64,000 nucleotides of DNA. Origin: Bacteroidota bacterium. GTDB taxonomy: Bacteria; Bacteroidota; Bacteroidia; Chitinophagales; Chitinophagaceae. Position 1 is the first letter of the stretch. Each line of letters begins with the position of its first letter. The DNA lies in contig JAGWUV010000003.1 of NCBI GenBank assembly GCA_028875875.1, positions 1-64,000 of the forward strand. The letters are read 5' to 3'. Shown piece after piece: positions 35,043-42,863 of the stretch. The notes beneath the pieces were generated by a model that saw only the letters and a list, made by a program, of their open reading frames with translations, made no database searches and was not told the origin of the DNA. Position numbers and translations under genes: made by a program.

Positions 35043-36383
35043 TTACTTCTTCACCTTAAATTCAACTCTTCTATTCATGGCTCTGCCCTTTACTGTTTTG
35101 TTATCAGTAATTGGGTTTGCATCGCCATAGCCTGTAGCAGTTAACCTACCTTCGGTAATGCCTTTCTTCATTAAATATGCTTTTACAGCATCAGCTCTTT
35201 TTTGAGACAGTTCTTTATTCTTTGCAGGCTTACCGCTGTTATCGGTATAACCTTCTATCAAAATATTCAAGGAACTATGTTCACTTAAAATAGTAGCTCC
35301 TTTATCCAGTTCAGCCAATGCTGCCTTTGTTAATTTAGCACTACCTGTTTCAAACTGAATATTCTCTGCTTTGAAATTAAAATCCTTTAATTCAGGGCAA
35401 CCACTATTAGCTGCGGTTCCTTTTTCTGTTGGGCATTTATCTTCTTCATCGTTAATACCATCACCATCCGTATCTGGAATAGGGCACCCGTTATAACGGG
35501 CAACGCCGGGAACATTCGGACACTTATCTTCTTCATCATTGATACCATCCTTATCTGCATCAGGTATAGGACAGCCGCTGTATTTAGCCAACCCTTTTTC
35601 TGTTGGGCATTTATCGTTTTCATCATTAATCCCATCGCCATCAGTATCCGGAACCGGGCATCCATCATATTTTGCTACACCCGGAACAGTTGGGCATTTG
35701 TCTTTATCATCTGTTATACCATCATTATCCGAATCTTTTGGTGCTTCTTTTACCGGAGCCGGAGGTGTAGGAGCTAACTTCACAGGTTTTTTATCTGTTA
35801 AAGGAGATGCAAAACCAAGAGAATAATGGAAATTATTATTGGTAAGATCACTTACACCTATCCTGTATTGCCATTGCAGGTTTATGAAATTACCTTCACC
35901 AAGCCTGAATTGCAACCCTGTACCTACTGGCATATAAGCACCAAAATAACTACCAGCATACATAGATGCACCAACACCACCGGTAATGTAAGGAACCATA
36001 AAATATTTATCGGTAAGAAGCTTAACATTTACGGCCGCATCAGCTTCCATTAAAAACTTATCTTGCCCTAAATTGGTTCGGCCACTTTTAGAAAGAAATG
36101 GATAATCAAGAAAAGAACCGCTTAATGTAGCCATGAAATCTACATAATCTGATAAACCATCAAAATAAGAAAGAGATAAACCCGGGGTCATGTCTGAAAC
36201 ATTGGTCCACTGTTTATCCCGCAGAACACTTGCTAAAGATGAATTTCCAATGGCAGCAGGGGTTTTAAAGTCTTTGAGAAAGAAATTTACACTCAAGGTT
36301 GGTCTTTTTTTCCATTCAGTTGTTTGTGCAAATGAAGACACAAACAAGCCAAATGCAGAAAAGAGCAGTAGGGTTTTCTTCAT
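35043..36383 (-). CDS. OmpA-family outer-membrane protein with thrombospondin type 3 repeats
   Basis: 446 residues. Signal peptide 1-19, an N-terminal beta-barrel-like domain to about 205, a Pro/Ala linker, then four calcium-binding TSP3 units of the DxDxDGIxDxxDKCP type (about 218-325), and a C-terminal OmpA domain (from ENIQFETGSAKLT) with EGYTDNSGKPAKN and LSQKRADAVKAYL that binds peptidoglycan. Its likely job is tying the outer membrane to the wall. A TATTTTTG -7 box is at 36404-36411 on the minus strand, 20 nt before the ATG. The repeats also show at the DNA level. Confidence 0.9.
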   Translation of the reverse strand: MKKTLLLFSAFGLFVSSFAQTTEWKKRPTLSVNFFLKDFKTPAAIGNSSLASVLRDKQWTNVSDMTPGLSLSYFDGLSDYVDFMATLSGSFLDYPFLSKSGRTNLGQDKFLMEADAAVNVKLLTDKYFMVPYITGGVGASMYAGSYFGAYMPVGTGLQFRLGEGNFINLQWQYRIGVSDLTNNNFHYSLGFASPLTDKKPVKLAPTPPAPVKEAPKDSDNDGITDDKDKCPTVPGVAKYDGCPVPDTDGDGINDENDKCPTEKGLAKYSGCPIPDADKDGINDEEDKCPNVPGVARYNGCPIPDTDGDGINDEEDKCPTEKGTAANSGCPELKDFNFKAENIQFETGSAKLTKAALAELDKGATILSEHSSLNILIEGYTDNSGKPAKNKELSQKRADAVKAYLMKKGITEGRLTATGYGDANPITDNKTVKGRAMNRRVEFKVKK

Positions 36384-36468
36384 AAAGTATTTTTTTGTGT
36401 GAACAAAAATAATAGCAGCAACTTATTTAGAAAAATTACGTTAATTCTTGAAATTAACCAATTGCTTC

Positions 36469-36864
36469 CTATTCTTCACTACTTATTTCTTCTACCCTAA
36501 CCTTTGTTAAACCACGTTTTATAAACCCTAGTTTCTTAGCAGCTGCTCTGCTCAAATCAATCACCCTACCTTTTTTAGCCATTTTTTTATGCATCCTATC
36601 ATTAATCCGAACCACAACAGTTCTGCCATTACGCAAGTTAGTAACCTTAACCCTTGTACCAAGTTTAAAAGAATTACTTGCAGCCGTCATTTGATCATTA
36701 TGAAAACGTTCTCCCGAAGCTGTTTTAGTACCATTCAGGCTTAAACTGTAAAAGCTGGCAGTACCTGTAACGGTTTTAGTATGCTTTACCTGCACACTAT
36801 CCTGCTGAGCTGAGACACGCACAGTAGTAATCAATATGGTAAGCAGTAAAAAAAGTTTGTTCAT
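36469..36864 (-). CDS. rlpA: RlpA-like double-psi beta-barrel protein, exported
   Basis: 131 residues from ATG 36864: signal peptide of about 20 residues (VRVSAQ end), then an RlpA double-psi beta-barrel domain: TGTASFYS, GTKTASGERFHNDQMTAAS, GTRVKVTNLRNGRTVVVRIND, given in parts, then RVIDLSRAAAKKLGF. RlpA proteins are septal lytic transglycosylases in some bacteria; the Asp and His positions used there (RINDRMHKK and SGERF) seem retained. There is no lipobox and no SPOR domain, so it is a minimal form. It is divergent from a VanX-like peptidase, another wall enzyme, 39 bp away. Confidence 0.85.
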   Translation of the reverse strand: MNKLFLLLTILITTVRVSAQQDSVQVKHTKTVTGTASFYSLSLNGTKTASGERFHNDQMTAASNSFKLGTRVKVTNLRNGRTVVVRINDRMHKKMAKKGRVIDLSRAAAKKLGFIKRGLTKVRVEEISSEE

Positions 36865-36903
36865 ACATTCAAATTTGTACATTCAACTCCAAAGCCTCTA
36901 TGC

Positions 36904-37629
36904 ATGATGTTGAAAATTAATCAATTACCAATGATAATCCTACAAGTAAGTACGATTATTTTCATATATGGTTGTAGCCCTATTGCCAATTACCATGCCA
37001 AAAAAGAAAACTCTTTACCCTTAACCACATCGAAAAGAGCGTACCTGCAAGCACTTCAACAAGATCCTAATGAAAAAATGATAGATATTAAACAGTACAT
37101 CCCATCGATTAGCCTGGATCTTAAATATGCAACAAAGAACAACTTTACACATAAGCGGATGTATTCTGCGAACACAAGCACAACATTTTTGAGAAAGCCC
37201 GCGGCCAACGCATTGCTTGCTGTTCAGAAAGAACTGAACAACAAAGGACTTGGACTAAAAATCTTCGATGCTTACAGGCCTTTTTCAGTTACATTAAAAT
37301 TCTGGGATTTGATACATGATGAAAGATATGTTGCCAATCCATCGAAAGGTAGTGGCCATAACCGGGGCACTGCTGTAGATCTTACCTTAATTGAATTGAA
37401 TTCAAAACATGAGTTAGATATGGGAACAGGGTTTGATAATTTCAGCGATTCAGCACATCATTCTTTTACGAAATTTTCAGAAAACATTTTGCACAACAGG
37501 CTTTTGTTACAAGAAACAATGGAAAAATATGGATTTAAGAAACTGGATACCGAATGGTGGCATTATAGTTGGCCCAGGCAATTTAGTGTACTCAATCTTT
37601 CTTTTACAGACTTACAAAAGTTGCAATAG
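36904..37629 (+). CDS. D-Ala-D-Ala dipeptidase, VanX/DdpX family (M15D), lipoprotein
   Basis: 241 residues, with a lipobox-like signal (IFIYGC, Cys at about 24). The zinc site is complete: SGHNRGTAVDLTL (His and Asp ligands, the SxHxxGxAxD motif) and EWWHY (catalytic Glu and third ligand His). FDAYRPFSVTLKFW carries the conserved Arg. Enzymes of this family cleave free D-Ala-D-Ala or trim wall peptides; as a chromosomal gene without vanR/S/H/A beside it, recycling rather than vancomycin resistance is expected. A second ATG (36907) is equally possible. It ends 2 bp before the stop of the convergent small gene. Confidence 0.88.
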   Translation: MMLKINQLPMIILQVSTIIFIYGCSPIANYHAKKENSLPLTTSKRAYLQALQQDPNEKMIDIKQYIPSISLDLKYATKNNFTHKRMYSANTSTTFLRKPAANALLAVQKELNNKGLGLKIFDAYRPFSVTLKFWDLIHDERYVANPSKGSGHNRGTAVDLTLIELNSKHELDMGTGFDNFSDSAHHSFTKFSENILHNRLLLQETMEKYGFKKLDTEWWHYSWPRQFSVLNLSFTDLQKLQ

Positions 37630-37631
37630 CA

Positions 37632-37928
37632 TTATTTGAACTTATCTGTTTTCTCTTCACCGGTAATATCACCATTACTTCGAATCTGGATTTGCAGATT
37701 ACTGATCCATTCAGAACAATTCCGGGAATATAAATATTCATTCACATCATGTATCACCTTCATCACTTCATCATACCGGCCTTCTAAAACGGTAGCAAAA
37801 GGACCCACCTCGTGTTTAATACCAGATTGTTGAATAATCGCAATAGCCTCATCTACCCATTCATAAGGATGCTTATCCTGCACTACAGGAATAATTTGTA
37901 TAGAAGCATTAATAATAAACTGATGCAT
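37632..37928 (-). CDS. MTH1187/YkoF-type thiamine-binding protein
   Basis: 98 residues from ATG 37928. The ferredoxin-like fold of this family is recognised from NASIQIIPVV at the start, IQQSGIKHEVGPFATVLEGRY, given as GIKHEVGPFATVLEG, and VNEYLYS. Members bind thiamine-like compounds or act as small regulatory subunits; the role here is not known. An upstream ATG at 37973 would overlap the DUF952 gene by 23 bp and is not favoured. It is the last gene of the minus-strand aroC run. Confidence 0.75.
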   Translation of the reverse strand: MHQFIINASIQIIPVVQDKHPYEWVDEAIAIIQQSGIKHEVGPFATVLEGRYDEVMKVIHDVNEYLYSRNCSEWISNLQIQIRSNGDITGEEKTDKFK

Positions 37929-37950
37929 AGCACAAGTGAAATTGGTTTTA

Positions 37951-38262
37951 TTAATTAAATCGAACACTAGCAACCTCTATCACAGCATCCAGGTTCAGCG
38001 TACCATAAATATGCGGGAACACCTCATTAACCGATGGAGCTAATTCATATTTCAATACATTATTCAACTTTGAAGTATCAATCGTAAGTTTTACCAGGTC
38101 TGGTTTTCCCTTAAAATATCTTTCTAACACACCATCTACTTGTGCTGCCAGACTACAATGAATAAAACCTTCCACAGATAAAGAAACTGCTTCGTAAAAA
38201 CCTTTTGTTTTTGCCACATTCCATTCCTGCAATGTTGTGATATGATAAATTATATTCTCCAT
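37951..38262 (-). CDS. DUF952 protein
   Basis: 103 residues: IIYHITTLQEWNVAKTKG at the start, then GFIHCSLAAQVDGVLERYF, given in parts, LKYELAP, VFPHIYGTLNLDAVIEV. This is the DUF952 family, related in fold to ADP-ribosyltransferase-like domains; no function is known. It begins 2 bp after the stop of aroC, so it is very probably in the same transcript and translationally linked. Confidence 0.85.
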   Translation of the reverse strand: MENIIYHITTLQEWNVAKTKGFYEAVSLSVEGFIHCSLAAQVDGVLERYFKGKPDLVKLTIDTSKLNNVLKYELAPSVNEVFPHIYGTLNLDAVIEVASVRFN

Positions 38263-38264
38263 TA

Positions 38265-39263
38265 TTAGTCTTTAATTATTCTTGGAATCCTTTGTTCCAA
38301 GAGCATAGCATCTGCCAATACCAATGCGGTAGCAGCTTCTACAATAACAGGAGCTCTTAATGCAACACAGAGATCATGCCTTCCTTTAATAGAAAAAGTT
38401 TCTTGTTGTTGCGTTTCCCAATTCAAGCTCGTTTGTTCTTTAGGGGTAGAAGAAGTTGGCTTAATTGCGATCCTGAAAACTAGATCATTCCCATTACTAA
38501 TACCACCGACAATTCCACCGGCATGATTGGTTGTTGTTTTACCCTGCATGTTTTCGATGGCATCGTTATGCTCACTTCCAAACATTTTGGCAGCAGCAAA
38601 ACCAGACCCAAATTCCACTCCTTTAACAGCCGGGATCGCAAACATCATATGTGCCAAAGAAGATTCCAATGAATCAAAATAAGGTTCTCCTAAACCTACT
38701 GGTAATCCAGTAACCACACACTCAATAATGCCCCCAACAGAATCTTTAGCATCAATCGCTTTTTGCAAGCCCTTCTCAATATCTTTCTCTCCCCCTACTT
38801 CTGTTATAGAAGCAGTGATATTTATTTGATTCAGTAACTTTTTAGCTATAGCACCTGCCGCAACGAGGCCTGTTGTTAATCTTGCGCTGAAATGCCCGCC
38901 ACCTCTGTAATCTTCATTGCCACCAAACTTTTCATGTGCTACCCAATCCGCATGGCCCGGCCTTGGGATACTTCTTTGTTTTTGATAATCTTCGCTACGT
39001 GTATTATTATTTTCAAATAAAATGGTAATGGGAAATCCGGTTGTTTTCCCATTGAAAACACCGCTTTTAAAAAAAGGGTAATCAGCTTCCTGGCGAGGCG
39101 TTGTTCCTTTTTGTTTTCCACCTTTTCTTCTTTCCAGATCAGACAACAAATCTTCTGCAGATAAAGATAATCCTGCAGGGCAACCATCAATAGTGATTCC
39201 TACTGATTCTCCATGCGATTCTCCAAAAATAGAAACACGAAATATGCGTCCGAAAGAATTCAT
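38265..39263 (-). CDS. aroC: Chorismate synthase
   Basis: 332 residues, near the short end of the family. It converts EPSP to chorismate with reduced FMN, the last step of the shikimate pathway. Signatures: FGESHGESVGI at the start, SIPRPGHADW, RGGGHFSARLTTG, and ESSLAHMMFAIPAVKGVEFG (20 residues) in the middle, plus GGISNGNDLVFRIAIKPTSS. It lies 28 bp after aroA and 2 bp before the DUF952 gene. Confidence 0.93.
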   Translation of the reverse strand: MNSFGRIFRVSIFGESHGESVGITIDGCPAGLSLSAEDLLSDLERRKGGKQKGTTPRQEADYPFFKSGVFNGKTTGFPITILFENNNTRSEDYQKQRSIPRPGHADWVAHEKFGGNEDYRGGGHFSARLTTGLVAAGAIAKKLLNQINITASITEVGGEKDIEKGLQKAIDAKDSVGGIIECVVTGLPVGLGEPYFDSLESSLAHMMFAIPAVKGVEFGSGFAAAKMFGSEHNDAIENMQGKTTTNHAGGIVGGISNGNDLVFRIAIKPTSSTPKEQTSLNWETQQQETFSIKGRHDLCVALRAPVIVEAATALVLADAMLLEQRIPRIIKD

Positions 39264-39291
39264 TGTTTGAATATGATTTACAAGTTATGAA

Positions 39292-40584
39292 TTACAGCTG
39301 GTTAACTCTTGCACCTAATGAGGTGATGTGTTCATAGAAATTAGGATATGATTTATTAATAGCTTCTGCTTCTTCAATCACCGTTTCTCCCTCTGCTTTT
39401 AAAGCCGCAACAGCACATGCCATGGCAATCCGGTGATCATGACGAGAATGTACTTTGGCTCCTTTCAAACCTTTACCACCTTTGATCATCATCAAATCAT
39501 CCTGCAAAATTATTTCAACACCCATCTTTCCAAATTCATCCTGCAAGGTTAATCCTCTGTTGCTTTCTTTATGTGCCAGTCTTGATACACCTTCAATCAC
39601 TGTTGTGCCTTCACAATAAGAAGCCAATGCCACTAACGGTGGAAATAAATCAGGACAATCAGTTGCGTTGAAATGAAAGGCTTTCAGAGAAGCCGTTCCT
39701 ATTTCAATAGCTGCATCAGAGATTGAAATGCTGGCACCACTATCTATCAAAGCCTTTAAAACAGCTTTATCAGCTTGTGTTGATTGAATATCCAATCCCT
39801 TCACTACGATATTTCCTGCTACAGCTCCTGCAACTAATAAGAATGCAGCGCCACTCCAATCTCCTTCCACTGTATATTCTATTTTCTCAGGCATTGAACG
39901 CTTATTCTTTGAGAAAACAAATTGCTCATAGTTTTTATTCGCAGGCACATTCAAACCAAAGTCGCTCATCACTTTCAACGTAAGATCAACATAAGGTTTG
40001 CTTTTCAGGTTGTTCACTGAGATGCTTACAGCGTCTGCATTTGAAGCAGCATAAGCCATTAACAACCCTGTTAAGAATTGTGAGCTCAACGATCCGTCAA
40101 TAGTGATATTTCTCGGTTGCAGCGGACCTTTTACTTGTAAAGGCAGCTTACCGTTGTTAGAAGTGATTGTAACATCCAACTGCGGTAAAACTTCATCAAA
40201 GAAATCCATTGGCCTTGTAGCTAAACTACCCTGACCATTAATTGTTACAGCGGCACTACTTACGGAAACGATAGGAGAAAACATACGGATACTCAAGCCA
40301 CTTTCACCACAATTGATAGCAATAGAAGCAGGTAAAGAAGCTATTGTATGAACAAAAGCATTACTGCTATCGATGATCAAATCACCTTCTTTCATTTCCC
40401 AGTTGCAACCCATTTCTTTGATGATACTGAGTGCAGCTTTATCATCATTACTGATGCCGGGGTTATGAATGATTGAAACTCCTTTTCTCACCAAAGCCGC
40501 TGCACATGCACGTTGCATAGAACTTTTAGAAGCTGGTGCATGAATATTTCCGGTTAACGTTGAAGGATATACGCTTACGATCAT
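39292..40584 (-). CDS. aroA: EPSP synthase (3-phosphoshikimate 1-carboxyvinyltransferase)
   Basis: 430 residues. It joins phosphoenolpyruvate to shikimate-3-phosphate. The active-site blocks are APASKSSMQRACAAA (Lys, Ser and Arg of the S3P site), NCGESGLSIRMF, IDGSLSSQFLTGLLMAY and the C-terminal SRHDHRIAMACAVAAL. It lies between aroB and aroC with gaps of 26 and 28 bp, in pathway-related order. Confidence 0.94.
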   Translation of the reverse strand: MIVSVYPSTLTGNIHAPASKSSMQRACAAALVRKGVSIIHNPGISNDDKAALSIIKEMGCNWEMKEGDLIIDSSNAFVHTIASLPASIAINCGESGLSIRMFSPIVSVSSAAVTINGQGSLATRPMDFFDEVLPQLDVTITSNNGKLPLQVKGPLQPRNITIDGSLSSQFLTGLLMAYAASNADAVSISVNNLKSKPYVDLTLKVMSDFGLNVPANKNYEQFVFSKNKRSMPEKIEYTVEGDWSGAAFLLVAGAVAGNIVVKGLDIQSTQADKAVLKALIDSGASISISDAAIEIGTASLKAFHFNATDCPDLFPPLVALASYCEGTTVIEGVSRLAHKESNRGLTLQDEFGKMGVEIILQDDLMMIKGGKGLKGAKVHSRHDHRIAMACAVAALKAEGETVIEEAEAINKSYPNFYEHITSLGARVNQL

Positions 40585-40610
40585 ATTCTTATTTCCCGAA
40601 AGAAAAACTT

Positions 40611-41630
40611 TTAAAATTGATTAATGATATCTTCCAGCTCTGTCAGCGGTATCGATTTAATAACGCCTTTACCAATCCTCTCTAACAAAATATAATTGAT
40701 GCCGGTTCTTTCCCTTTTCTTATCCATCTTCAATACTTCAAAAACCTTTGGTTTATCGAATGATGCATAAGTAGGTAACCCATATTGTTCTAATGTTTTC
40801 ACAACGGCATCCGTTTGTTTAAACTTCAGCAATTGTTTTGAAATACCGGCTGCGTAAGTCATCCCTATAGCTACAGCCTGGCCATGATACAATTGATATT
40901 GGTTTTCCAAAGCATGGCCTAATGTATGCCCGAAGTTGAGCAACTTACGTTCGCCTTTTTCAAATTCATCATTCTGCACCACTTTGATCTTAATTTTTGC
41001 ATTACGTTCTATCAATGGTGCCAACACTTTTTTGCTACGCTGTAAAGATGCCAGCGTATGTTGTTGCAATAATTTAAACATAGCTGCATCTTTAATACAG
41101 GCATGTTTTATCACTTCTGCAAAGCCATTGCTCCATTCCGCATCAGGCAATGTTTTTAATAACGAAACATCATACAACAAAAACGATGGCTGCCTGATAT
41201 TGCCCACCATGTTTTTGTATACACCCACATCAATGCCATTCTTACCGCCAATACTTGCATCTACCATTGCAAGTAATGTTGTTGGTACAAAACCAAATGC
41301 AACACCACGCATATAAATGGAGGCAACATAACCCGTAATATCGGTAACCACACCACCACCTACACCAATGAGAGTTGTTTTCCTGTCCGCCTCTAATTCT
41401 ATCAATTGAAGAATGATGGCATCTACGGTAGCCTGAACTTTATACTCTTCTCCTGCCTTTAATACGATTGTTTTCCAGCCTTTGAATTTAGCAGCATGCA
41501 GTTCAAAAATATTTTCATCAGTAATGATAATGCTGTGCTCTTTTGAAACGATCTCTTTCAATTGCTTGAAAGAGGCATCGAAATAAAAATCAGTTGAACT
41601 GTTGCTGAACCTGAACGTTTGTTTTTTCAT
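40611..41630 (-). CDS. aroB: 3-dehydroquinate synthase
   Basis: 339 residues from ATG 41630. It closes DAHP to 3-dehydroquinate with NAD and a metal ion. Seen: GGGVVTDITGYVASIYMRG (NAD-binding glycine loop), PTTLLAMVDASIGGKNGID, FAEVIKHACI (Glu metal ligand) and HTLGHALE (His ligands), the YHGQAVAIGM loop. An in-frame extension to 41684 runs into the dispersed repeat and lacks homology, so it is rejected. The 116-bp gap to the preceding gene holds that repeat. Confidence 0.93.
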   Translation of the reverse strand: MKKQTFRFSNSSTDFYFDASFKQLKEIVSKEHSIIITDENIFELHAAKFKGWKTIVLKAGEEYKVQATVDAIILQLIELEADRKTTLIGVGGGVVTDITGYVASIYMRGVAFGFVPTTLLAMVDASIGGKNGIDVGVYKNMVGNIRQPSFLLYDVSLLKTLPDAEWSNGFAEVIKHACIKDAAMFKLLQQHTLASLQRSKKVLAPLIERNAKIKIKVVQNDEFEKGERKLLNFGHTLGHALENQYQLYHGQAVAIGMTYAAGISKQLLKFKQTDAVVKTLEQYGLPTYASFDKPKVFEVLKMDKKRERTGINYILLERIGKGVIKSIPLTELEDIINQF

Positions 41631-41673
41631 GCTCAACCCCGTTAGAGGTGTATTCTTTTGTTGAGTAGAATAA

Positions 41674-41721
41674 CTGCAGTACAAGTGTGCGACGCAACGG
41701 AAGCTGATACTTGTACTACAG
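41674..41721 (+). repeat. Dispersed 20-bp repeat, copy 4, in a long hairpin
   Basis: GTACAAGTGTGCGACGCAAC at 41679-41698. CTGCAGTACAAGT (41674-41686) pairs with ACTTGTACTACAG (41709-41721), 12 of 13 positions, leaving GTGCGACGCAACGG in the loop. It lies inside the aromatic operon between the DAHP synthase gene and aroB. Confidence 0.8.
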
Positions 41722-41746
41722 TTGATAACATAAATAAGATTTATGA

Positions 41747-42832
41747 TTAAGAGTTCATCACTTTATTCTGATGGTTGATACTTTCCATATGTACGGCATC
41801 AAAATATTTGGTGATGAATTCCTTGCTAAGTCCAAGTTTTTCGCCTTTTGCAAAAGCTCTTTCGAGGATTGAGTTCCAGCGATTGGTTTGTAAGATAGTG
41901 ATATTGTTATCCTTTTTATACTGACCAATTTTTTCAGCTACTTTCATACGCTGACCAAGAATTTGCATCAACTCATCATCCAAATGATTGATTTGTTGGC
42001 GTAATTTTTCTAAAGCTGCATGATATTCTTCACTGGCTACATCTTCTGTTCTCCAGCGAATACTACCGATCATTTCGCCCAATCTCTCAGGAGTTACTTG
42101 TTGCTTAGCATCACTCCAGGCTTTATCGGGATCAATATGACTTTCAATGATCAATCCGTCGAAATCAAGATCAATTGCTTTTTGAGCCACATCCATCAAC
42201 ATATGCCTGTTACCGCAGATATGTGAAGGATCGTTAATGATCATCATACCAGGATTTCTTCTCTTCATTTCAATGGCCAGGTGCCACATAGGTGCATTAC
42301 GGTATTCTGTGTTACCATAAGAACTGAATCCACGATGAATAAGACCAATATTTTTAATACCCGCTTTTGCTACACGCTCAACAGCACCGATCCACAATTC
42401 TAAATCCGGGTTGATAGGGTTTTTAATTAAAACGGGCACATCCGCACCACGTAATGCATCGGCAACTTCTTGTACGCTGAAAGGGTTTACAGTAGTACGA
42501 GCTCCAATCCATAAAATATCAATACCAAAGTGCAAAGCATCTTCCACTTGTTTGGCTGTTGCCACTTCAATAGCAACAGGTAATCCTGTAAGTTCTTTTG
42601 CCTTCTGCATCCAGGGTAAGCCCTTTGTTCCAACACCTTCAAAAGAACCCGGACGAGTACGGGGTTTCCAAATACCTGCACGTAATACATCTACTTTTCC
42701 GGTTGCAGCCAAACGGGTTGCGGTTTCCAAAACTTGTTCTTCAGTTTCTGCGCTGCAAGGACCGCTAATAATTAAGGGACGTTTATTCCATACGTCGCTA
42801 ATCGTTTTAGAGTGTTCTAATGTTTGCTCCAT
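41747..42832 (-). CDS. Bifunctional DAHP synthase / chorismate mutase
   Basis: 361 residues. Residues 1-260 are a type I-beta DAHP synthase: IISGPCSAETEEQ (metal Cys), KPRTRPGSFEGVG, IKNPINPD, GLIHRGFSSYG, and NDPSHICGNR (metal His). Residues 265-355 are an AroQ-type chorismate mutase: LRQQINHLDDELMQILGQRM, KKDNNITILQ and the end helix. The fusion joins the first pathway step to the entry of the Phe/Tyr branch, and the mutase domain often serves as the feedback sensor. It lies 31 bp after the helicase gene and upstream of aroB. Confidence 0.93.
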   Translation of the reverse strand: MEQTLEHSKTISDVWNKRPLIISGPCSAETEEQVLETATRLAATGKVDVLRAGIWKPRTRPGSFEGVGTKGLPWMQKAKELTGLPVAIEVATAKQVEDALHFGIDILWIGARTTVNPFSVQEVADALRGADVPVLIKNPINPDLELWIGAVERVAKAGIKNIGLIHRGFSSYGNTEYRNAPMWHLAIEMKRRNPGMMIINDPSHICGNRHMLMDVAQKAIDLDFDGLIIESHIDPDKAWSDAKQQVTPERLGEMIGSIRWRTEDVASEEYHAALEKLRQQINHLDDELMQILGQRMKVAEKIGQYKKDNNITILQTNRWNSILERAFAKGEKLGLSKEFITKYFDAVHMESINHQNKVMNS

Positions 42833-42863
42833 TTGAGTTTTGAATTATAAGTGATACGTTATT

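Noticed and set aside
35387-35826. Open frames on both strands through the OmpA repeat region
   Set aside because: They are shadows of the Asp-rich calcium-binding repeats; periodicity comes from the TSP3 coding sequence.
36904-37629. VanX-like gene as a vancomycin resistance determinant
   Set aside because: No vanA/vanH ligase or dehydrogenase and no vanR/S pair is nearby; chromosomal homologues of this kind normally serve peptide recycling.
42020-42836. Open frames opposite the DAHP synthase gene
   Set aside because: Antisense shadows; the sense product has complete active-site motifs.
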